Source: Dryocosmus kuriphilus (taxonomy: Eukaryota > Arthropoda > Insecta > Hymenoptera > Cynipidae). From it: 64,000 nucleotides of DNA. Of the stretch, positions 32,613 through 43,400 are shown one piece after another. The notes under the pieces were generated by a model, which was not told the origin of the DNA, searched no databases, and worked only from the letters and a program-made list of their open reading frames with translations. The position numbers and the translations under genes are program-made. Each line of letters starts with the position of its first letter. Positions within the stretch are counted from its first letter, which is position 1. The stretch lies in assembly GCA_038277395.1 (NCBI GenBank), contig CM076197.1, positions 101,830,442-101,894,441 of the forward strand, in the 5' to 3' direction.

Positions 32613-34205
32613 GCAAAGATATACACATAGATGCGGTGAGAGATTAGTTGGGTGTTGCTAAAGTTAGACGTCGCTGTAGTAAAAAAGCTGTAACAATCGG
32701 TGCGTGATTGTTGATTTTTGTCTTCGGCCACTAGAGGCAGCACCTCCTGGACACTAAAAACCCCACAGAAACTCGAAATACGAACTCGACCAACCGTTCG
32801 GAGTCCTAGGTAAATATCGAAAATTGAAGGGTTAAAAGGGTGAAAAAAAAAGAGAGATTGACAGTGCAAAGGTGAACTGACTAATGAATAATAATACAGA
32901 GTTGGGTTAATGTACCACATGCAATAGAAATTCTCAGTAAGATTCAGATAGTCTACGAGGTTTGGACGTTTATACGATTAATAAATTAGAACTAAAAAAT
33001 AATGTAAATGTTTTATATACGTGAGGGAATTCGAAAATGGATGGGAAAGGAAATTGTTAACAGAATGTTTAATAAATAGGAACTCCCAGCATGTAGAAGC
33101 AGGATGCGAAAGGGTAAATAGTAAGAGTAGATGGTTAAATTCGGAGAATTTAGGCGGGATTAATACTACGCTGTATATGATAATTATAAGTTATTAGACA
33201 TTTATGTAGTGATAAGAGAGAACTTTAGTTTGTAGAAAGATATTAAATCAAAATTATTTGACACTGTGTTTAGGTTGAAACGAAGATATCAGGGCTGTTA
33301 TTGCTGCCCTGGAAAATGTCACGCGATACTTACGGCGTCAGTCCGGGATAAACATGAAATCGTTCTAGGAACGCGAGCTAGGGTCATTTTCAGCGACACA
33401 TGCAGATCAAGGACTAACTCTAATTGGCTAATGAACCACAAAAGGTTTGGGGAAGGGTTGCGCGGAGGCCCTCGCGTCCTGCGCGAGCACCGCGGGAGCT
33501 CAGATTGATCCGCGACATCGATCAGATTTCGATCCACTTTCGACCTCGAATCTGTGTCACTCCGCTAAATTAAATTCTGTAGTTGGGACTTTGGGGTTCG
33601 AACAGTTAGAGTCCGAGTTAGAGAAATTGACAAGTTGAGACTGTACCAATAGTTTACCGGATTTTTGCAATGGTTTCATTCGAATAAATTTATACTTCAA
33701 CTTTTATCACAATTCTGTTTTTTATTTAATATTTAAAAACCCAGTTTTCTTTATTTCGTTTTAATTAAGCTTTCGAGAGGACATCGATGGTGGAATCCAT
33801 ATTTCCAATCTGCTTCGGCGAAAGGACTTTTTAGTTCTTGAGTGGAATTAAACAAAACCTACTTGAGTGTTGATAAATTTAAATTAAAACTCGATTTCAA
33901 ATTTTCAAGGTAAAAATCAGTCTCGGACGTTACAAAGCAGCAGTTCCCCCGCGAAGCTCTTCCACCCGCAAAGATATCCATAAGCAATTAGCGCGCTTTC
34001 AAATATAATATTTGAAACTGATATTTTGCTGAAAATTAAAAATTTGTTATGAGTATTTCGTATTACATTATGATGTTATTTTGTTAATGTTATAGTTTAT
34101 TATGAATATGTCCCGAAGAATAAAATTTTGTTTCAATAAAACATGTTTTTTAAAAATGAAAAGTAAATATTATAATTGTCAAACCTTTTTACGTATAATA
34201 TATAA
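32613..34205 (-). mobile_element. Fragment of the 10-13 kb fold-back family, split by an LTR-like insertion
   Basis: Bases 32613-32688 (GCAAAGATAT ... AGATGCGGTGAGAGATTAGT) and 33935-34205 (AGCAGTTCCCCCGCG ... TTTTTACGTATAATATATA) together match the complement of about 12705-13050 without a gap, apart from the 1.25 kb insertion at 32689-33934. The fragment abuts the piggyBac-like MITE directly. Confidence 0.8.
32689..33934. mobile_element. Solo-LTR-like insertion (1.25 kb)
   Basis: The unit starts TGTAAC and ends GTTACA (canonical TG...CA with inverted ends) and is flanked by the direct repeat AAGC (32685-32688 and 33935-33938). It interrupts an otherwise continuous older repeat, so its borders are well defined. 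Size and termini fit a solo LTR of a gypsy-type retrotransposon. No internal gag/pol is present. The open frames at 33266-33638 show no retroviral-type domains. Confidence 0.7.
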
Positions 34206-34943
34206 AACATTGTTAATTCACTTAAAAATTATTTAATAATATTTATATAATAAGTGTAAGATACATAATATTATTAACTGTTGCATTTCATGTTTTATAT
34301 ATAATTACGTTTGCACGTTAGGCCACCTTCTCTTGTAGCTTTATTAATTAATTTTGTTTTAAAATTAAAATTGTTAAGTTAAAAATTGAGACTACTACGG
34401 GAGTTTGCGGTATAACACATTTCATACCGACTTCTAAGTCATAGTATTTTTTATTTTTTCAATACCTGTTCTATAAAATGAAATGGATGAAAGCAGGTAA
34501 TTGTAAATTTTTTCTAATTTTCTAATTGTAAATATTTAGAACTTTTTTCCTTGGTAATGCAAAAAATAAAATGTGTTTGAGCAAAGATATTTTGAGTCTG
34601 AAGGCAAAGTCGATGAGCTACAATTACTTAGAAATTATTATTTTTTGCCCAGAATTCTTATAAATCTTAATCTTATTATTATAAAATCCTTATTAATATT
34701 GAAATTACTTTTAATTTATAAATACGAAATATTTACTGCTGAGCCTACGTCTCTATAAAGAGAAAATACCTAATTGGCGAAAAAATGCGAAAAAACGAAT
34801 AACCCGCTCTCGCAAATCAAAACAATCGCGTTATTCTGCATTGTCAACGACAGCAGATATATAGTGCAGTAGCCATGCAATGATTATAAAAAGGCAAAAA
34901 TAAGTCATTATAGCCATTTTTTAAGTACAAAGCGTGAGTAAAA
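34206..34943. promoter_or_regulatory. Upstream region of the THAP gene
   Basis: AT-rich. The last ~170 bp before the ATG (GCGAAAAAATGCGAAAAAAC, AACAATCGCG, ATTATAAAAAGG near 34882) could hold the core promoter. The open frame at 34573-34758 looks like chance. Confidence 0.35.
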
Positions 34944-36972
34944 ATGTCAAAAGTGTCATCAGTGAATCGCTGTGCGTGTGCATACAAGGGATGTACGAAA
35001 ATAAGAACTGATGATGGCGTGATCCTCTTCTGGTTTCCAAAGAAAAGCGACCCGAGATTTGAGGAGTGCGATCATGCCGGTAAGCTCTTTTACATTGTTA
35101 TTATTTTTACTAAATTCTAAGTATTAAAGACCTATATTTTTTTATAAAGTGTGATTTATATATGCCTTTTCGAATGTACATATGTGAAATTGTTTGTGGT
35201 CAGACAAAATAAAAATAAACGCAATATGATTTATTCATTTCTTCAAAATACCACAGTATATTTTCCAAATGAGTAATCGATTAACATTTGTTATTTATTT
35301 GAAATAATTTTCATAAAGTGTCAAGAAAAACGTATTAATGTATGAACATAGAAATATTTACGTTTGCATGGACATCAATATTTGAAAAGAGAATTGTTAT
35401 CAATCGATCTGCTTAATGTTTATTTGTACCTATATATGCCCAATTCTCATTTTAAAGAATTCATTCTTTTTTTTAACACAATACATTAAATTTATCATAG
35501 GAACTTTTTATAAATATTTATTTCGTGTAGTATTTAGTTTTTTTTATATGAAAGAGGAAGGTTTGTAGAGAAAGAGAATATAATATTATATTGGTCAATT
35601 TATATATTTATTTATATATAAAAATCAAAAATTTATTATAGTATATTTCTCAAGTATTCAGTATTTTAAGTCAGAAAGCTCGTTTTCTATAAGTAAAGAA
35701 AACATTACTTTATTATTAAACGAAACAAATGTTTAAAAAATGTAAATAAATGTATGTACGAGATGATCCAAAAGTCACTAATATTTCGTGCCACACAGAA
35801 AAAGAAAACCTTGAACGTGTTAGAGATACTGAATTTATATAGAATTAATTTTTTTGCGTTAGAAAAAGCTTATTCTCTAGAATATATAATATTATTATCT
35901 AATTTTTATAATTTTTTCAAATATGAAAATTACAAATTTAAAATATTTAATTTATCTAGTATTCAGTTTTTATTTTTTTTGGTAGAAAGTTTTTTTTGTA
36001 AGGAATAAGAGTATAAAATTATTAACTATTTGAATTCGTTTTAAGATCAAAAACCCAAATTTGCAATATTGCAATTTTACAGTATTAAGTATTTTGGATG
36101 AGGGAATTTAATTTTTGCGTGGAAAATGAATTTTTTTATTATATTATATATTTGTATTTATTATATAGCCCGCCCCCTCTCGAAAACATAGGAATTGAAA
36201 CTAAACATATTTTTTCAATTTAACTTTGAGGAAGGTTTTTGGAAGTGTAGTTATTTATTTCAGAAAGGTCTACATATTTGCTTTTGACCATTTTTCGTTA
36301 GTTTTACAATGTAAAATATTTACAATTTGATGATTAATCATTACAAAATATTATTGGAATAATATATTAATATTCACAGAATCCAAAAAATATTCCTTAT
36401 GAATTTTAATTTTCTCAGGAATTGAAGAGAAGAAACGGTCGAAAAGGTTGATGCTCTGTGGAGATCACTTTCGAAGGTCTGACTTTTCAACACCTGCATG
36501 TGACAAGCTTCTTCATGGAAAAGTTCCGATTCCTTTTGACCAGGTTGATGACGAAAAAATTCCGGACTTTGATCCACAGAAGGTGGTACGAACGTATCAA
36601 AAGGTAAGTGATTTTATTCTTCCATCATCTCCTCCAGAGGTACCTTCACAAGGGCGTACAGAAGCTGCATTAGAAGACAAAAATGAAGCTGAGGATTTTG
36701 ATGCTCAAAATATCGACAAGATACTCCATCTGCAAGCAGAGAACGAAAGACTGCGTAATATGCTGCAAAGAATGGAAAATAATTTACAAAAGCAGGCATT
36801 AAATTCTGCCGATGAGGGTCAAGAAGAGAAGAAATTTAATGTAGAAGAGTTCCTGGATGAAAGGAACGTGACAAATAAAGCGAAACTCCATTTCCATTCA
36901 CCATCGTGTTATGAAAAAATGAGGATGGATGGTCTAATATTGCCACATATATTTGCTTTAAGGTTACTTTAG
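34944..36972 (+). CDS. THAP-domain protein, short, with coiled coil
   Basis: Two exons: 34944-35079 and 36419-36972, giving 229 residues. Exon 1 opens with the first half of a THAP zinc finger: RCACAYKGC, then ILFWFPKK (the HxFP-like position) and DPRFEEC. Exon 2 supplies LCGDHFRRSDF, the second metal-ligand CxxHF motif, followed by an acidic/proline linker. A leucine/glutamate-rich coiled coil lies at about residues 140-170 (ILHLQAENERLRNMLQRMEN). THAP domains bind DNA and derive from P-element-type transposases. The C-terminus (HFHSPSCYEKMRMDGLILP) recalls the segment that precedes the transposase core in P-element-like THAP proteins, but the frame stops 9 residues later. So this may be a domesticated, truncated derivative, or further exons may exist. 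A consensus donor (AAG|GTAAGTG at 36602) lies inside exon 2, but the downstream frame looks coding. Confidence 0.8.
35080..36418. other. Intron of the THAP gene
   Basis: AT-rich intron of 1,339 bp starting GTAAGC and ending TTTTCTCAG. No nested gene seen. Confidence 0.7.
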
Positions 36973-37976
36973 TCTTTAGGGTTACTTATTCCTATAGGAA
37001 TACTTCACAGAAAAATATGTTTACGTACTAATGGTTGGAAAAATATTTTTCTGTTATCTTGTGAAAATTATTACACAGGACTACTTTTGTTAGAGATTGT
37101 GTTTCTAAATATATTTCATAAAATTCATCATTATCAATTATTATTTACATTACAGTTAAGTTTTGCATCAATAATGATAAACAAATTTCTACTGTACCAC
37201 TTGCTAGTCACTTATGTTGCATCGCTAACTCTCGCTTATCATTTCAGCATATATCCCTTGTTATAAAGCAGTTTTTCTCGTCTTCTGTAGATATCGCCGC
37301 GATCCACTTTTTTGAAATTTAAAATCGATTTCCTAACAAATTTTTATTTAGAAACTATGCTTATCTAATAATTATTTTTTAAATATTTACCATTTATTCT
37401 CGTTCTTTCGAAAGTTGTATGATAATAATGTAAACAATGAATAACGATATGCTGATTTTATAAATTATCTCAAACAGCAACTTTAACACATGGTTTTGAT
37501 CGAAATATTTTCTTTGCTATAAATATAAAAATGACCTTGCTTTAAAGAAAGCAAATAAACTCTTTCCTTATCAATAACTCTACTTCAATGAAACTTTACA
37601 TAACTTCAAAGATTCGAAGTATTAAAAAGAATATTTAAAAAAAAACTTTATTGATTTTTTGAAAACAAGTTTTCGAAAATGTATACGGAGGGGCGTTCAC
37701 TAATTAGTAATTATCTCACCACAAACTTTTCAAATAGTTTATAAAATCAAGAAAATAGGCACATGTTTGAGTACAACCAATTTGAATAGAGTAATTTAAG
37801 GGCAATGTTGGAAAAAGTAGTTGAGTATGTAATAATTTATTTAACAATGGTTTATTTAAGATTTTTTTTTCTGATTCAATCCTCGTCACTGTTGTCTTAT
37901 TTTGTTCTTTAAAATATTACCTGCAATTCTATTTGGATGCAGAAAAAATGCTGCTAAACTTACAGGATATGCATTT
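36973..37976. other. Intergenic, no gene seen
   Basis: AT-rich sequence downstream of the THAP gene, without recognisable exons. Confidence 0.4.
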
Positions 37977-38243
37977 AAAATAGGGACAGCATAGCTTTTC
38001 TGTAAAGATCACCGAACTTTCTGCAGAGTTTACAGAATGTTCTAATTTTATTTTACGTATATTTTCCGAAACAATTGCTGAACTTTTCTCTCAAGTTGGT
38101 ATATTTAAACTGCATACTCTAATAATAAAGTCTGTAAGTTTTACAGAAAGTATCCGCAAATTTGTAAAATTATTGAAAATTCTGTAAACTGCAGAAAATT
38201 CAGTGAGCTTTACAGAAAAAGGAATGCTATCCTTATTTCAACT
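37977..38243. mobile_element. Palindromic MITE-like inverted repeat (~265 bp)
   Basis: AAATAGGGACAGCATAGCTT and TTCTGTAAAGATCACCGAAC at the left are mirrored at the right as GAGCTTTACAGAAAAAGG and AATGCTATCCTTATTT. The middle is rich in TTTACAGA / TCTGTAAA motifs in both orientations. Target duplication not resolved. Confidence 0.6.
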
Positions 38244-40916
38244 GAAGATTTTCTTAGTAATTAGCAATAATTTGATTTTTCTTCGTGTGGATGAGGTTGA
38301 TTAAAAATAAACTAGGAATAAGCTTAAGTTTCTTTCGTGTAGATGTTATAACTATGTATTTTAATGAGAACCATTCAATTAGAAGATAGTATTTCAAAGA
38401 CCCAAATAAATGGTAAAGATTGACTCAAAATGACTATTTTTTATTAAAGCGAAAGAAAAAATATAAAATATGAAATAAGTAACATTAAATAATCAATTGC
38501 AGATTTAACTACTTTCTTTCTGATTCGCAGAGAGATTTCTCTTTTACATAAAATTGGTTATAAATGATGTGCCTATTTTTGTCGGTTTTATGAATTACTA
38601 TTATTAGATCACTAGAGATAACTGAATTCTGAGGTGAGGTAAATATCAAATATAATTAATGCTCAAATGGAAACTAAGGGAACGTGAATATTGAATAAGA
38701 GTAGATGCTGATTCATTGTCATAATAATGGTTTATTGTTGAAGTGATATAGATATAATGATTCGTAACGTATTTAACTACAATGATACGTTCATAACTAA
38801 TAGAGTCATGTTTATACACGAATTATACAATATTTACAGAAACATAATGTCGTTAAGCAACATTTTATTGGACAACGAGCGGACCACAATCATATTCACA
38901 GGACTCTCGTACCATGACATCGCGATGAGACCTAATTATATCCGGCTGTTGATCACACACGGAGTCTTTTGCGTGTACATAGTACGTACATGTTACAATA
39001 ATGCTTATCGTGTAAATCTTGGTAGGTTTACTGCAAGAACGTGTACAATCGACTTGAAACAGTCAATAGTCTAATCGACTTCTTGTTGCGCACACGTTTC
39101 ATATGTATATTTGTTATTTACAATATATATATATATATATATAGCTATCTGCTTTAATTCGCTTCGCATGTACAGTGTACATCGAGAACTCTCCCGTCTT
39201 TTCACCGTCTCGCGTACATATAATTTATCGATTCCAGAAAATCCAGATATTTGATTTTTGCAAAAGGATATCGCACAGTGTACGCTTCCTATATGTTATA
39301 AGTGTCTCTCTCTCTATATATATGTTTTAAGTGAGCGTTTCTTTTCTTCTGCTGGTGTATACTGATAGCTGATACATTCTTTATACAAAGTTTACTTTCT
39401 GCCCTCTTTCTCTCTCCTCTTTATAAATTCGTTAAATTATCTTCAAGTCGAATTGACGATACGTTCGACTTTCTTATTCATGAGATCGTGACTAAGCACA
39501 TTCCGAGACTTCTTCGACAATAACTTTGAAATCGATACAGTTCTTGCTTCCCTTCCTTTGCACTCATTAATCAGAATCGGACAGGAAGCAGAGGACTGCC
39601 GTTTTCTCTCACAATTCATAGTCGAAGAAACTTGACACAAGTTTCAGTCGACAAGCGGAATGTACTTTTTTTCAAGTAAACCGAAAAATTTAATCAATCA
39701 AAGCAACAGTAAAGTAAAACAAATTTTGGTTTCGAAATTGCAAAAACAAGCATAGTCTCAATTCCGTATTGCGACTTTCCTTGGAAAATTTTTTCATTTC
39801 TCTACCAACCGCTTCAGTGATCTTGACATTTTTCCCTTCCTCTTATCACCGCAAGATTTGCGTCGACTACAATATTACTTCAAAATGGTTTTGATCTTCC
39901 TTTGCGTGTGGTTAATGGATATTGTACATTGACAGTGATTACTCTACAGCTACATGTTCTTGATATCTACTGTCTCGGAATTCATTTACAGTTTACCAAC
40001 GTATAAATATATTTTGGATTTTGTTTTAATACAAAAATGTCGATATGCTTTCATGTCGCGCGTGCTTTGCCGAACTCAGCTTGAAAGGCGAAACAGTGCT
40101 TTGCATCAGTTGGAAAAATTTATTTCAATGTGTATTTTTATCTTTAAAATTTTACTCGACCACAATCTTGCAAAATAATCATAATCTTCAGACAGGAAGT
40201 TTTAAAATACCAAATTCGCCTTGCAAGCTGAACTGCATGTTTCCAGTCACACGTGGATAGTGTTTTACACTTTTTTTTTTATAAACAGTGTTAGATATAT
40301 CTCCACATGGAGCACAGAATACATAAACATTGCGCACTGAAGAAGGAAACCGAAACTGGGGTGATTACGTTATGAGCATAACCGCGAGTGTCGTGTAACC
40401 CAATTTTGAAGTAAAATTAACAAACGATATAAAATTTTATTAACACATAATGCTACTTGAAATCAAGATTCCTACCACGGTAATGGAACATGTATTTTAT
40501 TAATTTTTTGGTATCGCGTAAATCACATCATGATATACAATATCGTAAATGCTCGAAATGTTAATACGATCGATTTTTAAATAAGCTCAATAAATAAAGA
40601 CTAATTAATAAATTTCACCATTTAATTATCCTCTCGCTAACTAATTGTGTCCGTGCCTCATTTCTATTTACTGGATACTCTGAGTATTTTTTTCTCACAA
40701 AACCGACGTGCCCCTTTTAATCAAAATTTAAGGAGGAAATATAAGTCTTTCTTACAGCGAGTTTAAGCGTGGAATCGTGGTTTACAGTTTCAGAAACTTT
40801 AAAATTGAAAAAAATAAAAATAAATTGCTCTTTACTTTGGAGAAGCTTTAATTTATTTACTCGCGATGAAAGCTGATAATTTAAAAGGGAATGCAAAACA
40901 GATTAGCCAAACTCGT
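38244..40916. other. Intergenic, no gene seen
   Basis: AT-rich. A short (TA)n run lies at 39123-39143, followed by CT-rich microsatellite stretches near 39300-39420. The open frames at 38757-39074 and 39954-40260 have no recognisable domain. Confidence 0.4.
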
Positions 40917-41787
40917 AAGCGGCCCGAGTCGAAATTTTAGGCCTGCTTTGAACCTGCATAATCTGAATAAGGCCTCTTTTTGTCCTGCTTCACTCTTTAG
41001 GTCCTACTTTCGTCCTCCGACATCCTGCTTCTTGAAAATTAGTTTCTATCTTATACTTCTATGATCTCTGTCATATTTGTAGTCTTTATTTTTCTCATGA
41101 TGGCGCTAAAAGCAGCGGAGCCAATAGACGCGAAGCAGGGCAATATGGCCGTCCAGGTCTCCAAGTGGCTAATTAGCTGTAGGTATCCGACAGTCATTTA
41201 TTCCAATAGACTAAAAATCTTTATCCGTGTCCTGAATATTCGTGCGAATTACATCCGTGAATAAATTTTTCTAGATTAACCAAACTTGACGCTTGCATCA
41301 TGAAGTGAAATAACAGTACTTGCAGTGTGATTTTTTGGATTTGCAAAACTCGACGCTTTCAGCATGAAGTGAAACAAGCATACGTGCGTTGTGATTTATG
41401 GAACTTTTACAAAGAACCTCATAATTTGAAAAAAATCGTCGAATGTTCGTTAATTGGCAGGGATAAAGTGGTAATTTCTATTATAAAATCCAAACGAATT
41501 TTATGAATGCTTTTTTTTCAGGTCACATTATATATCTAGCATCTCAGTTCCGTGGTGCGTGCGCAACAGAATAAGGCGCGCTGAGTGGAGGGCATAGGAG
41601 GGCCATAGGGGGTCCTCAAGAGGCCCTACTTTAGACCTTAAAAGTGGAAGAAATGGAAATATGTGCCACCTTGAAGGTCCAAAGTAGGACCTCAATTGTA
41701 CAGAAATAAGCCCTCTATAGATCCTCCTAAAACCTATTAAGTCCTAGAATTAGAGGTTCAAAGTAGGTCTAAAATTTCGACTCGGCG
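40917..41787. mobile_element. Inverted-repeat element (~0.87 kb)
   Basis: The left end CCGAGTCGAAATTTTAGGCC then TGCTTTGAACCT (about 40922-40954) is mirrored at the right end (about 41753-41785). Subterminal AGGTCCTACTTT motifs occur at both sides. No transposase. Target duplication not resolved. Confidence 0.6.
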
Positions 41788-42263
41788 ATACACTGGTGTC
41801 ATTCAATCAAAGTACAAGTACCTAAAAATTGAGGTCGAGGTGAAGATTAGTACGCAAGTTCGTACTTAAATTTCTAGAAAAAAGTATATCACTATGTACG
41901 TATGATTTCTTAAACTGAATCACTGGTTCATTGGTCGGTGAAGTTCGTATACTAGGCACAGGCAAAATTATAATAAGGAAGCCTCAATAATAATTCATCA
42001 GACTTGAATAAACATCTGCACGTAGTTAATGTAACGTTACGGTATACTGCAAGACTTAGCATGATTGACGGTAGAGTCATATAATTTCGGAAAATTTCAA
42101 TCTAAGCATGAACAAAAGTAGTTTTTTTTTTAAATTAGGTTTTTAAAAATAATTTAATGTTGAGAAACTAAGGTCAATCATACTAAGTTTGCATACACGC
42201 TCGCGTTTATGCGTGTACGTAAGTTTCGCGTTACTCTACGCACGATAATAATACAATAATTAA

Positions 42264-42270
<7 letters not shown>

Positions 42271-42349
<79 letters not shown>
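42271..42349. repeat. (TA)n dinucleotide microsatellite
   Basis: About 40 TA units. Shorter (TA)n-rich stretches occur nearby at 42570-42660. The minus-strand open frame across it is a repeat artefact. Confidence 0.95.
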
Positions 42350-42352
<3 letters not shown>

Positions 42353-43400
42353 CTATGATACAGGAAATAAGTACATTGGTTTAGTGATTGCAGGCTGCTG
42401 CTCCTCATATCACAGCGAGGGGCGCTGCCGGGCCCGCGTCTACTTACATGCGTATTCCTATTAGAAACAATATATTCTCTTTCTCCTGCGCTCAACTCAT
42501 GCATTCTTCAACATATACTCTTCATACTGTATGCAACTCATGCACTCACGATGACGCTCTTTGATACGATATATATATATATGTATTTATATATATCCAT
42601 ATGCACATGTATTTATATGTATATAATATATGCACTATATTTATATACATCATGTGTTATAACGTGATTTATATCTAGGCGAGGAGACCATCACTGTCAC
42701 GAATATGGACGGTCTGATACGGAGGCTCAAAGAAGCGCGGCGCCACGTGTCTTGTGGCTTGCTGGCCAAGCAGCAGAGCTCAGTCTAGGCGTCGCGAATC
42801 GCCTCTGTATCGAACGGGTTGACAATCGTTTTCGTTTATTAAAAACTCAATTCATTTATCATATTTGCATGTATAATTCGAGCACCCAACCTCCCTGGGC
42901 TACCCTGGGTCGGGCGCTTCTTCACCTATCCTATCCGAAAGCTGTCGATTGATCCATCGATCTGTCGATTGTATTTTACACGTTAAGACTAGTGTGATAA
43001 TAGGAACATGATGTCTTCTTCAGCTGGCTCTGCAACCATGGGGGATATGTCGAAAGTAACCGTGGAACTCGGATGACCATCCCGGTTGATGACGAGCTTC
43101 GTACTACCTAGCAAACGTAATGAGTAAACGGAACAGCTGTCGATCGATCGCTGTAGTTCCAAAGTTAGGAAAATGCGTGGAAATACCTTAGCGGGACTTT
43201 TCGGGCGAAGTTAAAATGCGTGATTCAGTCCCTGATCAGTTCCTGAAGTCGTTCTTGAACACTTTTCCTAGTAGGACGGAGATCGGCATAATCACGTCAT
43301 CAATTTCTTGACTCTGCTGCTAGAAATCCTCGGGCCCAGTTGCCAGTTAGCGAGTACAAATTTCCGGGGGTGGGTAGCGAGGAACGGTAATGCAGAATCT
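42350..43400. other. 3' flank / 3' UTR of spalt
   Basis: Lies immediately downstream of the spalt stop codon. A possible poly(A) signal (TTTATT on the plus strand, AATAAA on the minus) lies near 42834. The region is less AT-rich than its surroundings, consistent with transcribed UTR. No other gene seen. Confidence 0.45.

Noticed and set aside
36602..36972. Intron starting at the consensus donor AAG|GTAAGTG inside THAP exon 2
   Set aside because: The downstream frame stays open for 120 codons and forms a plausible coiled coil, so I kept it as exon. A minor spliced form cannot be excluded.
42268..42504. Tyr/Ile-repeat open frame
   Set aside because: Translation of the (TA)n microsatellite.
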